A stretch of DNA of 63,634 nt from an uncultured Eubacteriales bacterium (GCA_949747905.1 CATKEF010000055.1:1-63634), one strand, 5' to 3'; shown: positions 52,687 through 62,944, numbered from the stretch's first letter. Numbers and translations are program-made. The notes: generated from the sequence alone by a model not told the origin.

Positions 52687-55600
52687 TTATTTTACTTCAA
52701 CCTCTTTCCAGGTTATCCGAGCATCGCAACCCGCGTTCCAATCGGCATCCCAATTTGCAGGCTGAGCACCCTCTTCCACTTCGGGAATTCTTATAGATTG
52801 CAGTGCGGTCCAGCCCTCGAACGCATTTGCGCCGATTTCCGTAACCTCGGCGGGAATAACAAGTTCCGTAACCGCCGTACAACCCTTGAATGCGTTTGCT
52901 CTGACAGCCGAAATACCCGTAAGGTCAACCGTCGCAAGCGACGTGCAGCCCTCGAACGCATTTGCGCCGATAGTTATGGGTTCCGTTCCCTCGAACGCGA
53001 ACGACGTCAAAGCCGCACAACCCTTGAACGCAAACGTACCGATTGCGATATCGTTTGTCACATTTACCGACGAGCTCAATCTGGTATTTTTGAGATTTTT
53101 GACGTTTGTCAGAGTTTTGAGACCCGTACAACCTTCGAATACGTTGTTCCTTATAACGAGGACTTTTGTCATATCCACCGTTTCGAGCGAAGTACAATTT
53201 TTAAACGCATTATTATTCAATGAAATATCGTTTGCACCGTTGAACGCAATTGATTTGAGCGACGTACAATTTTCGAACGCGCTTACACCGATTGACCAAC
53301 CGTTAAGATATCTTGTAGCAGGCGAAGTGCCGGAGTAAGTAGACGTCAGGGCGGCGGGCAACTGAATACTTTCGAGATTGGTACAGCCTTTGAACGTACT
53401 GTCGCTTATTTTACTTACTTTATCGGGAACCGTAAAAGTTACAATACCGGTGCAGTTTTCGAAAGCGCTTGAATCGATTGAGGTTACCGAAGCAAAGTTC
53501 ACTCCTCTGAACGTCATGGAACTGCAACCGCTGAATGTACTCCTGCCTATCGAAGTTATATTGCCCTTTATGTCGAGCGCTTTAAGCGCCGAACACCCGC
53601 TGAACAGCGAATTGGAAAGCGCGGTAACTTTCGAAGGTATTACGATACTCTCCAAAGAAGTACAATTATTAAACACTCCGGAACCTTTTCCGAGAGTCGT
53701 AAGCGACTCGGGAAGAATTACCGTTTTAAGCGAAGTACAGTTCTGGAAAACATAGTTGGCTATAACACGCAACGTACCCGTGATTGTTACGGATTCCAGA
53801 TTGGTGCAGCCGCTGAACCAGCTGTTCTGATTATCGCTTCCCGTTGTAAGGTTCAAAGTTGCCGTAATAAGTCCGGTACAGTCCGCAAAAGCACTTCCGC
53901 CTAATTTTGTTACCGAAGACGGAACGTCAATCACGCCGAGCGAATAACATTTTTGGAAAGCATTGCTGCCTATAGTGGTTACGCCTGTCAAATCCACGCT
54001 GAGAAGCCCCGTACATTCAAGGAAAGCCTTATCGCCAATCTTACCTTGCGTAAACGCAACGTTCGCAAGCGAAGAACACTTCTGGAAGGCGTATGAGCCG
54101 ACTTCTGTTACTTTCCGAAGATTTATTTCTTCAAGCGATGTACATCCGTTGAAAGCATACGTCTCTATGACGAGCGCATTATCGGGAAGTATTACATTTT
54201 TAATCGTCGTATTGTTTTCAAACGCATATGCGGCGATTTTTGTCGTATTATCCATGACGGTTAACCGCTCCGCTCCGCCGAAATAGTACAGAAGCGTAGT
54301 TCCGGAATATACCGCGCCGTCATTTATTGTGAGAGGACCACCCTCGGGAACTTTGAATCCGAGAGACGTACAGTTCTGGAAGGCGTTTCTGCCGACCTGA
54401 ATATTGTCGCCGAGAATTTCCACCGTTCTTAAAGACGTGCAATCTTTGAAGTTCTGACAAGCTATAACTTTGACTCCCGCCGGAATGGTAATACCGGAAA
54501 GCGAAGTACAGCCTTCGAATACCTGAGCAGCCGACGTAAGAGAAGTACTGCCCAACGTCGTAAGCTGTTCGGGCAAATCGATACCGACGAGCGAAGTGCA
54601 GCCCATAAACGCTTTAGCGCCTATCGACTGAATTCCGTCGTTCAAAGTAACGTTTTCAAGCGACGTACAATTGAGGAACATACTCGAACCGAGATTCGCC
54701 GAACCTTCCAGAGTAACGGTTTCCAAAGACGAGCCTTCGAAAAGATTGGCACCGTAAGAAACCACAGACGAAGGAACGGTTATTTCCGTAACTCCGCAAT
54801 TTTTGAAAGCCTTGGCTCCGATATCCGTTATATTGGCTGTCAGAGTAATTTCGGAAAGCGAAGTACAGTTTTCGAAAGTACTTACCGCAATTATCTTTAA
54901 GCCCGCGGGAAGAGCGAAAGATTCCAGAGAAGTACAATCTTTGAACAAATTCGAAGTAGTGGTCTTGGTATAAGAATCCTTATTATAAGAGAATTTTGTC
55001 ACAGAATCGGGCAGCGAAATCGATTTAAGAGTGGAACAGCCTTCGAACACGTATTTACCTAATGTTGCGAGCTGGCTTCCGTCCGCAAATTCTACTGTGA
55101 AGTACTTACCGGCAGGGAGATCGGAACCGCATTTTTTGAATGCGGAATCGTCGATATTTTTAACTCCCGCCGCTATTTTGACGCTTTCTAGCGCCGTACA
55201 GTTCTCAAACATTCCCTCCATTATATCGAGAGTCGTATTATAGACGACGGTAGCAAGCGACGTACAATCTTTGAACACGCCTTTCATGGGAGGATACAAG
55301 CTCGCGATCTGACCGGTAGAGGACGTTGCCGCCGTCACCGACGCGGGAACTATTACCGAAGTAAGCGAAGTACAGCCCTGGAACGCGTATACATTCAATT
55401 CTTTTACGCCGTTAAGACTCAACGAAGAAAGAGAAGTACAATTTTTAAACGCCTCTTTGTCTATGACAATCTGACCGGTAGGATTGAACTCTACCGAACC
55501 GAGCGACGTACAATTCATGAACGCACTCACCCCGATGCCCGTAAGGTTTGAAGGGAAAGTTACGCTTTGAAGATTTGTACAGCCGTCGAACATATTCTGT

Positions 55601-58600
55601 CCGATTACTTTTACTTTGTCGGGAATTACTATACTGCTTAGAGACGTACAACCTTTGAAAATTGACACGGCGGTTTTAATCGTGGGGTCCGCACCCGTCG
55701 TCATAATGCCCATTTTTTCCAACGATGAGGGAAGCGTGACATTGTCAAGATTTTTACAGTTGGAGAAAGCATACACACCGAGCGAAACGAGATTGCTGTT
55801 CTGTCCTAAACCGACCCGTTCGAGAACGGTGCATCCGTTGAAGGCGTTCGCCTCTATCGCGGTAACGAAATCGGGGATATCTATTTCGCCGAGCAAAGAA
55901 CAATTCTGGAACATACCCTGAGGAATGTTAGCATATTCGTAGCCGGTTGCGAACGAGAACGTTGTAAGGCTTTTGCAGTTCTGGAATATATTCTTGCCGA
56001 GCGAGTTTACGCGGGCGGGAAGCTCTATCTCACGGATAGCCGAGTTGGAGAACGCACTTTCGCCTATTGTAAGTTCTTCGGTTCCCGGAGCGAATATTAT
56101 TTTTTCGATTCCCTTATTACCAGTAAATGCACCCTTGGGAATTTCGGTCACCGTACCGGGTATAGTATATTCCGCCGCCGTTTTGCCCTGAGGACAATAT
56201 ACTAGCGAAGTGGCGTCCTTATCGTAAACAACGCCGTCGACTACGGACAGATAATCGCTGCCCTCATCCGAAAGAGTTACCGATTCCAGAGCGGGAACGG
56301 AAGCAATTACGTTGGAAAGCGCGGCTACGTTCATCGATTTGCCGAGCGTTATCGTTCTTAAATTGTCGCATTCTGCGAAAGGCGTTTTGCCTACGGTAGT
56401 AAGCAGTGCGGGAAGTTCAATCGCAGAGATATTCGTATTTGTGAACGCACCGTCCCCTATTTCGGTCAGGCGACAGCCTTCCTCGAAGACAACTTCGGTA
56501 AGATTGGTACCGTCGACAGGTTTCTCGCCGACAAGCGAGGAGTCGTCGCTCTCCAACGCGCCTTTGCCTATTTGTACGAGACGCGCGGGAAAAGTGATTT
56601 TCCCGAGATTTTCGCAACCCCAGAACACGCGTTCATATCCGTATTGCCCCGTGCCGGTCATAACAAAATCAGCTGTACCGCCAGTCTGGAATTTAATCTC
56701 GGTAATATGTTTGCAGTTCGCGAACGCATTTGCGCGGAACGTAGTCGCTTCTTTGGCAATGGTCACGATTCCGCTCTTCCGAATGGGACAAAGCACGACT
56801 TCGGCTCTGTCCGCAGTATAAAGCACGCCGTCGTAAGACGAGAATTTCGGCGTTATTCCATCCTCTTCGAGAACATTGATTTCCCTTATGGCAGCGGCGT
56901 TGCTGCCCTTTGCCAAAGAATTGTTACAGAAAACATCGGTCTTATTTTCATACATAGCCAACTGCATATCGCCGCCGAACGCGAACACGTCGTAAATGCT
57001 GCTGAAACCACTTACCCTGGCGGGGAGATTTAGCACTTCGAGCGAAGAGCAACCCTGTAACGACTTCTCTCCGAAGGAAAGAGGTTCCGTTCCGCCGAGA
57101 GTGAACACAAGTTCGCTGAGCGACGAACAACCGAAGAATGCGCTCTTGCCTATTCCGCGCACCGCGGTGGTATCCGCCACCGTGGTGGGAACAACTACTC
57201 TTACGAGCTTTTTATTTCCTTTGAACGTGTTCTCGGGAATAGCCGTAAGTCTTTCGGGTAATTCGATTTCCTCGATAATGGAATCTGCGAATACTCCGCT
57301 CGCAAACGTAAGAGGAACGGCGGTTGCACCTTCGGGAACGGGAGTAAACTCTATATATTTGAGACCCGACAAAGCGAACACCTCGCCGCTGGGCACAACC
57401 GCGCCGACAGGGGTCGAATCACCGAGTTTTTTAAGCGTCGAAGGAATCGTAATGGATTCCAACTCTATCTGATTGTGGAACGCGCCGTTTCCGATTTCCT
57501 CGAGTCCCTCGTTGAGCGTCACCGAAGAAAGCGTGCCCGCTCTGCCGCTCATTCTGAAACAGTTCTTGCCTATCGACCTGGTGCGCTCGGGCAGCTCTAT
57601 GGTGCTTATGCCCTGACAATTGTAGAACGCTTCGTCGCCGATTTCAAGCTCGCCGCCCTCGCCACCTTCGAAGGTTACGGAAGTGAGATTGTAGCAATTT
57701 CTGAACGCACCCGCACCGATATAAATTACGCTTTTGGGAATGGTTATTTCTTTTATATTGCCCTTACCCTGGAACACGCCTCCGCCTATCCTGATTACGG
57801 TTGCGGGGATAATGTAAGGTCCCGTAAGTCCGTCGGGATAGAAGGAAATTTCCGTCTTGCCCTTATTGTAAAGAACGCCGTCGCCGTCCGTCTCGTAATT
57901 GGGGTTAGTGGGACTTACGTCGAAATTCTGAAGTTTGTTACATCCGTAGAACACCGAGTTGAACGGGATATATCCCACGTTGTCGGTTATTTCGATGTAT
58001 TTGAGAGACGAACAGCTTTTGAAAACGTATTCGCCGAACGTAAGGTCGGAACGCACGTGACTAAGGTCTATTTCGACGAGCTTTTTATTGCCTTCGAAAG
58101 CGCTTTTCTTTATCTCGGTCAGCGTGGACGGAAGCAGAATTTTGCTTTCGATGCAGTTATAGAAAGCCTGTTCGCCGATAGTGCGGACGCCGCAACTCGA
58201 CGTGTATTCATATTCGAAAGAAACGGTATCTCCCGTTCCCTGAACGGTTTTCATCGAGCCCGTTTCCTCGAACACGATTGAGCTGAGATTGGTGCAGTTA
58301 TAGAACGCCCTGTCGCCTATTCCGAATCCGAGAGGACGCGCTCCGCCGCGGAACAATACGGATTCGAGTTTTGCGGCGGCAAAAAACGCCTGTTCGCCTA
58401 TGCTTACGATATTCGAGTGGAATTCGACGGACGTTATCGCGTTGTGTATTTTACGCGAGGATGTCTTTTCTTCCGCATAATAAGAGTTGAATGCGTTCGC
58501 GCCTATCATGCTTACAGACGCGGGAACTAGGTACTTTCCGGAATTGAGATAATTCCCGTGTTCGTCCTTTTCGTTGCCTTTATGGCTTATGGGACAATAG

Positions 58601-61600
58601 AGTACGGTATCGCCTGTACCGTTCAGAAGAACGCCGTCAAGCGATGAATAAACCCGGGTCACGCCCTCCGTCTTTTCAACGTTTATCTGCGTAAGATGTT
58701 TATATGCCGAGAAAATTCTGGTAACGTCGCCGCCGAACGAGGAAAGACGCGCGGGGAAATTAATAACTTTGAGTTTCGCGCAATTGAGATTTATAGCGCC
58801 GTCGGCAAACTCGAGTTTATTTGCCGTCTCGGCGTTGACCGAGCCCGCAAACGTTATCGTTTCGAGATTGGGACAGGAATTAAACGCGTCGGTAAATACT
58901 TTCGTTACCGATTCGGGTATTATTATCGTACTGAGTCTCGAACCGTTGAAAGTATAGCGTCCGAGAGCGGTTACGCCCGAAGGTACGGTATATGTGCCGG
59001 TGAATGTTACGGGTATGGCAGCGATTTCGAATGCGCCGCTCATATTGTTTTTATAAATAAGGGTGCCTTTGTCCGCCGAATAAACGGGGTCTGCGACTCC
59101 CTCTATTTCGCGCACGATATATGCGGTCATAGCCGTACAGCCCTGGAACGCGGTATCCGCAATAGTTCTGACGGTATTGGGAATGCTTACCGTTTCGAGC
59201 CTGTTGCAATTACGGAAACCGTACTCGGCAATCGACACGACTTTTTTGCCGTTGTACTCTGCGGGAATTACGAGATTTTTAATCTGGTCGATATACTGAC
59301 CCGCCTTGACGGTGTAGCCGTTGCCGTCCGTTTCGAACGTTACTGCGTCCGCATAGTAAGCGTAAAGCGTAGCGCCGTCTTTGTGAGGCCAGGTTCTTAT
59401 GCTGCGACCCGTCTCGTCGGTATATCTCGTACCGTTGCCGTCCGCCGTCGCACACCAAGCGACGAACGCTTTACCTCCGTCCGTAACGGTGGGTACGGGC
59501 AAGGTGAAGTTTCTTGTATAGCGCACCTGTGCGGTTTGCGTATTGCCCTCGCCGAAATTACCGTAATCGAGAGTTACGGTATATTCTCTGGGATACCAGT
59601 AAGCATAAAGCACGGTGTCGGCATTTCCCGCAAAGAACTCGTCGCCGTATTTTTCGCCGTTGCTCTCCGCGCCGCCGGGCACGTTGTACCAACCCGCGAA
59701 CTCGTAGCCGTCGAATTCCGTTTCGGGAAGAACCATAGGGTCGCCCACCGCTTTGTAGAGCGTGGCGTTTTCGATGCTGTCGCCGCCGCGAACGTCGAGA
59801 GTCACGCGAAAAGCGAAAACTTCTATAGACGCTTCGCCAGAGTAGGCGCCGTCGTTAAAACTTACGGTAATCGTATTGATTCCCGCGCGAGTCAAAGTGA
59901 CTTCGGCAAAGCTGTCGCCCGCTTCAACGGTCTTTACGTTAATGCCGTTTACTTTGATGTTAAATTCGGAAACCATTATCGCGGGGTTCCAGAACACTTT
60001 GCCCGCCGAATAAGTAAGCGAACGTCCCATAGCGTAGTATCGCGCGTCAAGCTCGTCGCTCGCAAGCGAATTCACGCCACCCACCGCAGTCACCGATATG
60101 ACATACGCTTCGCCGTGCTGCCAGTCGACACTGACGTCTGCACCGACGAGATTGAAAGAATTCACGTCGGAAGTGAAAGTTCTGTTGTTGATTTTGATTT
60201 CGTAAGAACTTGCACCGTCGACAGCATCCCATGTGAGCACATCGACGTTGATTTTAAGATTTTTGGGAGAAGCGAGAGCCGTTCTCGTCACTTTTATCTC
60301 CGCGGCTTCGGAATTATTGAAGCCCTTTGCGCCGGCGATAACTTTAACGTTCAGTTCGCCGGTATATTCTTTCAGGCAAACACTCGTCTTATTTCCCGCA
60401 TCGAACGCGTCCCCGTCGTTTACCTGAACAAAATAGTTCATAGCGCCGGGCACGGCATCCCATACAAGGGTAGCGGTAGCTTCGTCGTAAGAGAGCCCTT
60501 CCGCTTTCTCCAAAGTTCTGTCAAATACGAACACCTTGGAAACGCTGGAAGAATATCCGTCCGCCTGCGCGGTTACGGTGAATTTTATACCGCCTTCCTG
60601 CATTTCGCAACCGGAAAAACCGAAACTCGTCGATTTGCCGTTGTCGACGGAATCGTGAACGTGGAATTTATTTCCGCAGTCGACGGTAACAAGGTATTTT
60701 TCCGCATTGTCTACCGGACGATACACAAGCATTGAATTGCCCGTGACCGTTATACCCGATACTCTGTCGAGAGCTTTATTGTTGTAATATCTCGTGGTCG
60801 TCGTTCCGCCGACCGTGAAAGAGACGACGTATTCGCCTGCGGGAGCCTCCGCAAAATTTATAGCAAGAGAGGTCGCAGAAGTCGGGCTTACGGGATAATC
60901 TTTAATCTCTATATAGCCGTCGGGACCTTTGACGCCGAGCGTCGCGCCCGAAGAAATCGCGTCCCAGCTTACGCCGTTCGCATTTACGTAAACTCCCGTT
61001 TTAGTCTCTCCCGAAGCCTGCCATTCGGCAAAAAGAGTCGCGTCGGAAGTGAACACCGTTTCCGACGTATAAACCGAAGTCAGCTTTTCGGCGTTATCGT
61101 AATCGCTCAGCCACCATCCCTTGAACGTGTAGCCCTCTCTTACAGGGGTCTCGACGTTATAGAGTTTGCCGCCGACCGTATTTACCTTTTTGTTTGCGGT
61201 CTCTCCGTCGCGGAAATCAAACTCGATTTCATATACGGACTGACCGGGAAGAGTTTCCGCCCACTGCGCGTACAGAGTGATATTTCCCGTTACGGGTTTG
61301 GAACCGAACGCAAAAGGCACGGTAAAATTCTCGTCCTCGTACCAACCGATAAAAGCGCTGTCGTTTTTAACGGGGTCCTGAGGTCTGGACAGAGTTTTGC
61401 CGTTTACAACCGTTTCGGACGCAACGGCGCTGCCGCCCTTGGAATCGAACGTAACCGTGTACGGAACCTTTTTGAGAAACCTGAAATCGGAACCGTCGTA
61501 TGTCAAGGTAATAACATCGTCGTCCATAGTCGCGGAAACGACGTCCGTTTCGGAAAACGTCAAAGTAAGCGTCTCCCCAGAAACTACGTATGTACCCGTC

Positions 61601-61800
61601 TTATTGTCGTTCTTGTACCAGAGCGAAACTTTATTTCCGTCGAACAGACTTAAAGTATATTCGTCCGCCTCCACACCAGTATAATAAACCCCGGTCTCTG
61701 GTCCTTCGGGAATTTCGTCGGGACCGCAAGCCGCCGCAACCGTACATCCGACAGCGGCTATTGCAAGCAACAACGAAAGAATCCATCTCTTGAATTTCAT
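52687..61800 (-). CDS. Giant BspA-type leucine-rich repeat lipoprotein
   Basis: 3037 residues. The lipoprotein signal ends at Cys19 (AAVGC). Order: a small lipocalin-like beta domain (about 35-110), two InlB B-repeats (about 110-180, 190-260), about five FN3-like beta domains (270-700), two more InlB-type repeats (about 700-815: GWYNVPGG and AWCATADG), then LRR_5 repeats from about 840 to 3010. The LRR array is split by about five or six recurring inserts of the type DGVLYNKGKTEISFYPDG followed by YIIPATV. It ends WKEVEVK, with no LPXTG, SLH or membrane helix. The start has AAGGAGA. It has its own promoter and leader. BspA-like proteins mediate adhesion; the ligand is unknown. Confidence 0.88.
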   Translation of the reverse strand: MKFKRWILSLLLAIAAVGCTVAAACGPDEIPEGPETGVYYTGVEADEYTLSLFDGNKVSLWYKNDNKTGTYVVSGETLTLTFSETDVVSATMDDDVITLTYDGSDFRFLKKVPYTVTFDSKGGSAVASETVVNGKTLSRPQDPVKNDSAFIGWYEDENFTVPFAFGSKPVTGNITLYAQWAETLPGQSVYEIEFDFRDGETANKKVNTVGGKLYNVETPVREGYTFKGWWLSDYDNAEKLTSVYTSETVFTSDATLFAEWQASGETKTGVYVNANGVSWDAISSGATLGVKGPDGYIEIKDYPVSPTSATSLAINFAEAPAGEYVVSFTVGGTTTTRYYNNKALDRVSGITVTGNSMLVYRPVDNAEKYLVTVDCGNKFHVHDSVDNGKSTSFGFSGCEMQEGGIKFTVTAQADGYSSSVSKVFVFDRTLEKAEGLSYDEATATLVWDAVPGAMNYFVQVNDGDAFDAGNKTSVCLKEYTGELNVKVIAGAKGFNNSEAAEIKVTRTALASPKNLKINVDVLTWDAVDGASSYEIKINNRTFTSDVNSFNLVGADVSVDWQHGEAYVISVTAVGGVNSLASDELDARYYAMGRSLTYSAGKVFWNPAIMVSEFNIKVNGINVKTVEAGDSFAEVTLTRAGINTITVSFNDGAYSGEASIEVFAFRVTLDVRGGDSIENATLYKAVGDPMVLPETEFDGYEFAGWYNVPGGAESNGEKYGDEFFAGNADTVLYAYWYPREYTVTLDYGNFGEGNTQTAQVRYTRNFTLPVPTVTDGGKAFVAWCATADGNGTRYTDETGRSIRTWPHKDGATLYAYYADAVTFETDGNGYTVKAGQYIDQIKNLVIPAEYNGKKVVSIAEYGFRNCNRLETVSIPNTVRTIADTAFQGCTAMTAYIVREIEGVADPVYSADKGTLIYKNNMSGAFEIAAIPVTFTGTYTVPSGVTALGRYTFNGSRLSTIIIPESVTKVFTDAFNSCPNLETITFAGSVNAETANKLEFADGAINLNCAKLKVINFPARLSSFGGDVTRIFSAYKHLTQINVEKTEGVTRVYSSLDGVLLNGTGDTVLYCPISHKGNEKDEHGNYLNSGKYLVPASVSMIGANAFNSYYAEEKTSSRKIHNAITSVEFHSNIVSIGEQAFFAAAKLESVLFRGGARPLGFGIGDRAFYNCTNLSSIVFEETGSMKTVQGTGDTVSFEYEYTSSCGVRTIGEQAFYNCIESKILLPSTLTEIKKSAFEGNKKLVEIDLSHVRSDLTFGEYVFKSCSSLKYIEITDNVGYIPFNSVFYGCNKLQNFDVSPTNPNYETDGDGVLYNKGKTEISFYPDGLTGPYIIPATVIRIGGGVFQGKGNIKEITIPKSVIYIGAGAFRNCYNLTSVTFEGGEGGELEIGDEAFYNCQGISTIELPERTRSIGKNCFRMSGRAGTLSSVTLNEGLEEIGNGAFHNQIELESITIPSTLKKLGDSTPVGAVVPSGEVFALSGLKYIEFTPVPEGATAVPLTFASGVFADSIIEEIELPERLTAIPENTFKGNKKLVRVVVPTTVADTTAVRGIGKSAFFGCSSLSELVFTLGGTEPLSFGEKSLQGCSSLEVLNLPARVSGFSSIYDVFAFGGDMQLAMYENKTDVFCNNSLAKGSNAAAIREINVLEEDGITPKFSSYDGVLYTADRAEVVLCPIRKSGIVTIAKEATTFRANAFANCKHITEIKFQTGGTADFVMTGTGQYGYERVFWGCENLGKITFPARLVQIGKGALESDDSSLVGEKPVDGTNLTEVVFEEGCRLTEIGDGAFTNTNISAIELPALLTTVGKTPFAECDNLRTITLGKSMNVAALSNVIASVPALESVTLSDEGSDYLSVVDGVVYDKDATSLVYCPQGKTAAEYTIPGTVTEIPKGAFTGNKGIEKIIFAPGTEELTIGESAFSNSAIREIELPARVNSLGKNIFQNCKSLTTFSFATGYEYANIPQGMFQNCSLLGEIDIPDFVTAIEANAFNGCTVLERVGLGQNSNLVSLGVYAFSNCKNLDNVTLPSSLEKMGIMTTGADPTIKTAVSIFKGCTSLSSIVIPDKVKVIGQNMFDGCTNLQSVTFPSNLTGIGVSAFMNCTSLGSVEFNPTGQIVIDKEAFKNCTSLSSLSLNGVKELNVYAFQGCTSLTSVIVPASVTAATSSTGQIASLYPPMKGVFKDCTSLATVVYNTTLDIMEGMFENCTALESVKIAAGVKNIDDSAFKKCGSDLPAGKYFTVEFADGSQLATLGKYVFEGCSTLKSISLPDSVTKFSYNKDSYTKTTTSNLFKDCTSLESFALPAGLKIIAVSTFENCTSLSEITLTANITDIGAKAFKNCGVTEITVPSSVVSYGANLFEGSSLETVTLEGSANLGSSMFLNCTSLENVTLNDGIQSIGAKAFMGCTSLVGIDLPEQLTTLGSTSLTSAAQVFEGCTSLSGITIPAGVKVIACQNFKDCTSLRTVEILGDNIQVGRNAFQNCTSLGFKVPEGGPLTINDGAVYSGTTLLYYFGGAERLTVMDNTTKIAAYAFENNTTIKNVILPDNALVIETYAFNGCTSLEEINLRKVTEVGSYAFQKCSSLANVAFTQGKIGDKAFLECTGLLSVDLTGVTTIGSNAFQKCYSLGVIDVPSSVTKLGGSAFADCTGLITATLNLTTGSDNQNSWFSGCTNLESVTITGTLRVIANYVFQNCTSLKTVILPESLTTLGKGSGVFNNCTSLESIVIPSKVTALSNSLFSGCSALKALDIKGNITSIGRSTFSGCSSMTFRGVNFASVTSIDSSAFENCTGIVTFTVPDKVSKISDSTFKGCTNLESIQLPAALTSTYSGTSPATRYLNGWSIGVSAFENCTSLKSIAFNGANDISLNNNAFKNCTSLETVDMTKVLVIRNNVFEGCTGLKTLTNVKNLKNTRLSSSVNVTNDIAIGTFAFKGCAALTSFAFEGTEPITIGANAFEGCTSLATVDLTGISAVRANAFKGCTAVTELVIPAEVTEIGANAFEGWTALQSIRIPEVEEGAQPANWDADWNAGCDARITWKEVEVK

Positions 61801-61822
61801 AACACTCTCCTTCCTTTAATAT

Positions 61823-61842
61823 TGTCGGATACTCCCGACAGC
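61823..61842 (-). promoter_or_regulatory. Stem-loop near the start of the giant LRR gene
   Basis: Inverted repeat TGTCGG / CCGACA with a six-base loop, ending about 10 bases before the ribosome site. A similar half (CTCCGACAGC) occurs at about 61876-61885, allowing an alternative pairing. A role in translation control is inference. Confidence 0.35.
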
Positions 61843-61959
61843 AAAAAATACAAACATCCACCGCACCAAAGATACCTCCGACAGCGGCGCGCCGTCATTT
61901 CCGACTTTTGCATAAGAAATTTATATTTTTTCATAAAATTCAAAATTATTATTTAATTT

Positions 61960-61989
61960 ATCATATCAAAACTCAACCCGCCTTGTCAA
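61960..61989 (-). promoter_or_regulatory. Sigma-A promoter of the giant LRR gene
   Basis: Minus strand TTGACA (61989-61984, perfect), 18 bases, TATGAT (61965-61960). An AT-rich tract lies upstream. The start point would be near 61953. Confidence 0.75.
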
Positions 61990-62175
61990 CAATATTTATT
62001 ATAAAAGCATTTAAATTATTCGATATTTTATGAAAACGGGCAAAAAATACCACCCGAAAAACGTATAATTGCATAAATATAAATTTACTTATGCATTATA
62101 AGTTTTTTCCGCAGTCTGTGTGACCTAAGCTACGGAAAGCAAAAAAACATTCGGCTTTACCCCGAAAAACAAAAA

Positions 62176-62193
62176 CACCCGCCGCAGCGGGTG
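62176..62193 (-). terminator. Intrinsic terminator of the PIN/NYN gene
   Basis: 7-bp stem CACCCGC / GCGGGTG with loop of four, then TTTTTGTTTTT on the minus strand, 14 bases past the stop at 62207. Confidence 0.88.
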
Positions 62194-62206
62194 CCGTATC
62201 GCAAGA

Positions 62207-62791
62207 CTATTTTTTGTCTTTGATAAAGGGTTTAATTACTTTGTTTATTTCCCCAACTTTTTTGCTGTCGCAAAAATATGAATTGAGATTGGAGTTGATA
62301 GCCTGTTTTGTTTTGAACTGCGAAATTATCTCTATGATTTTTTCCGTCTCTTCGTCTTTGAGTTTGCATGCGGAATTTTTAAGCGCTTTCAAAATCGCGA
62401 AATTCTTTTCCTCCGCCTCTTTGCTCTGCGTTTTACCGAACAAATCTGCGCTGAGTTCCACGTCTATGTTTTTCTCGTCTTTCCAGAAAGAAACGGGAAA
62501 GTTAAACCCCTTATCCTTGGAAACAACGCATATTCTGCAATTCTTGCCCTCGCAGCTTTTTACCACATAACCGAGGTACGAGGAAAGCTGGAAATCAAGC
62601 GCGTTTTTACCGCCGACCTCAACGCATTTATATTCGATACGCGCTTTGGAAGCCTGTAATTCCCTATGAGTTTCAAAAGTTAGTGCGTTGGCGTTTTTGC
62701 TGTAAAAAATCACCGCGACGTCGTCCTCTGACAGTTTGCCGATGCCGCTGAGGTTTTTGACGTTTTCGTAATCTATAAGATATACTGACAT
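62207..62791 (-). CDS. PIN/NYN-like domain protein (candidate RNase)
   Basis: 194 residues. The N-terminal domain starts YLIDYENVKN (Asp7, Asn10), continues with GGKNALDFQLSSYLGY (Asp66) and CVVSKDKGFNF (Asp93), and so has the acidic residues of a PIN/NYN nuclease fold. This subgroup (PIN_7-like) is common in Bacillota as a single-gene unit without an antitoxin, and its substrate is not known. The C-terminal 80 residues are Lys-rich and helical, possibly RNA-binding. AAGGAG precedes the ATG. Own promoter and terminator. Confidence 0.82.
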   Translation of the reverse strand: MSVYLIDYENVKNLSGIGKLSEDDVAVIFYSKNANALTFETHRELQASKARIEYKCVEVGGKNALDFQLSSYLGYVVKSCEGKNCRICVVSKDKGFNFPVSFWKDEKNIDVELSADLFGKTQSKEAEEKNFAILKALKNSACKLKDEETEKIIEIISQFKTKQAINSNLNSYFCDSKKVGEINKVIKPFIKDKK

Positions 62792-62802
62792 ATTATCTCC
62801 TT

Positions 62803-62815
62803 CGGGTATAACCCG
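62803..62815 (-). promoter_or_regulatory. Small hairpin beside the PIN/NYN ribosome site
   Basis: CGGGT-TAT-ACCCG, a 5-bp stem ending just upstream of AAGGAG. It might affect translation, but a stem this short is weak evidence. Confidence 0.25.
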
Positions 62816-62915
62816 TTATTTTCCGTTAAACGTACATTGCCCCGCATATATGCGCCGATGAATACGTTTTTTATCCCCGCAAAACAGAATGTTTTTTAAT
62901 CCGAGGCTTTATTCC

Positions 62916-62944
62916 ATGATACTCTGTTTACGTTAAAAAGTCAA
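62916..62944 (-). promoter_or_regulatory. Sigma-A promoter of the PIN/NYN gene
   Basis: Minus strand TTGACT (62944-62939), 17 bases, TATCAT (62921-62916). The leader would be about 118 bases. Confidence 0.6.

Larger units (their letters stand above)
61801..62206. other. 406-base non-coding region upstream of the giant LRR gene
   Basis: It holds, on the minus strand, the PIN-family gene's terminator, an AT-rich spacer, the giant gene's promoter (61960-61989) and its leader of about 150 bases. A 7-bp inverted repeat TGCATAA / TTATGCA lies at about 62071-62096. No gene or recognised riboswitch was seen. Confidence 0.6.

Noticed and set aside
58696-60735. Open frame of 679 codons on the plus strand inside the giant LRR gene
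   Set aside because: It is antisense to a well-supported coding region with repeats and FN3/InlB domains. Its product is Arg/Tyr/Val-rich with no family features and no ribosome site, as expected from the mirrored codon use of the real gene.
62041-62160. Cyclic-di-GMP or other riboswitch upstream of the giant gene
   Set aside because: I checked for the conserved cores of common classes by eye and found none; the segment also lies upstream of the predicted start point.
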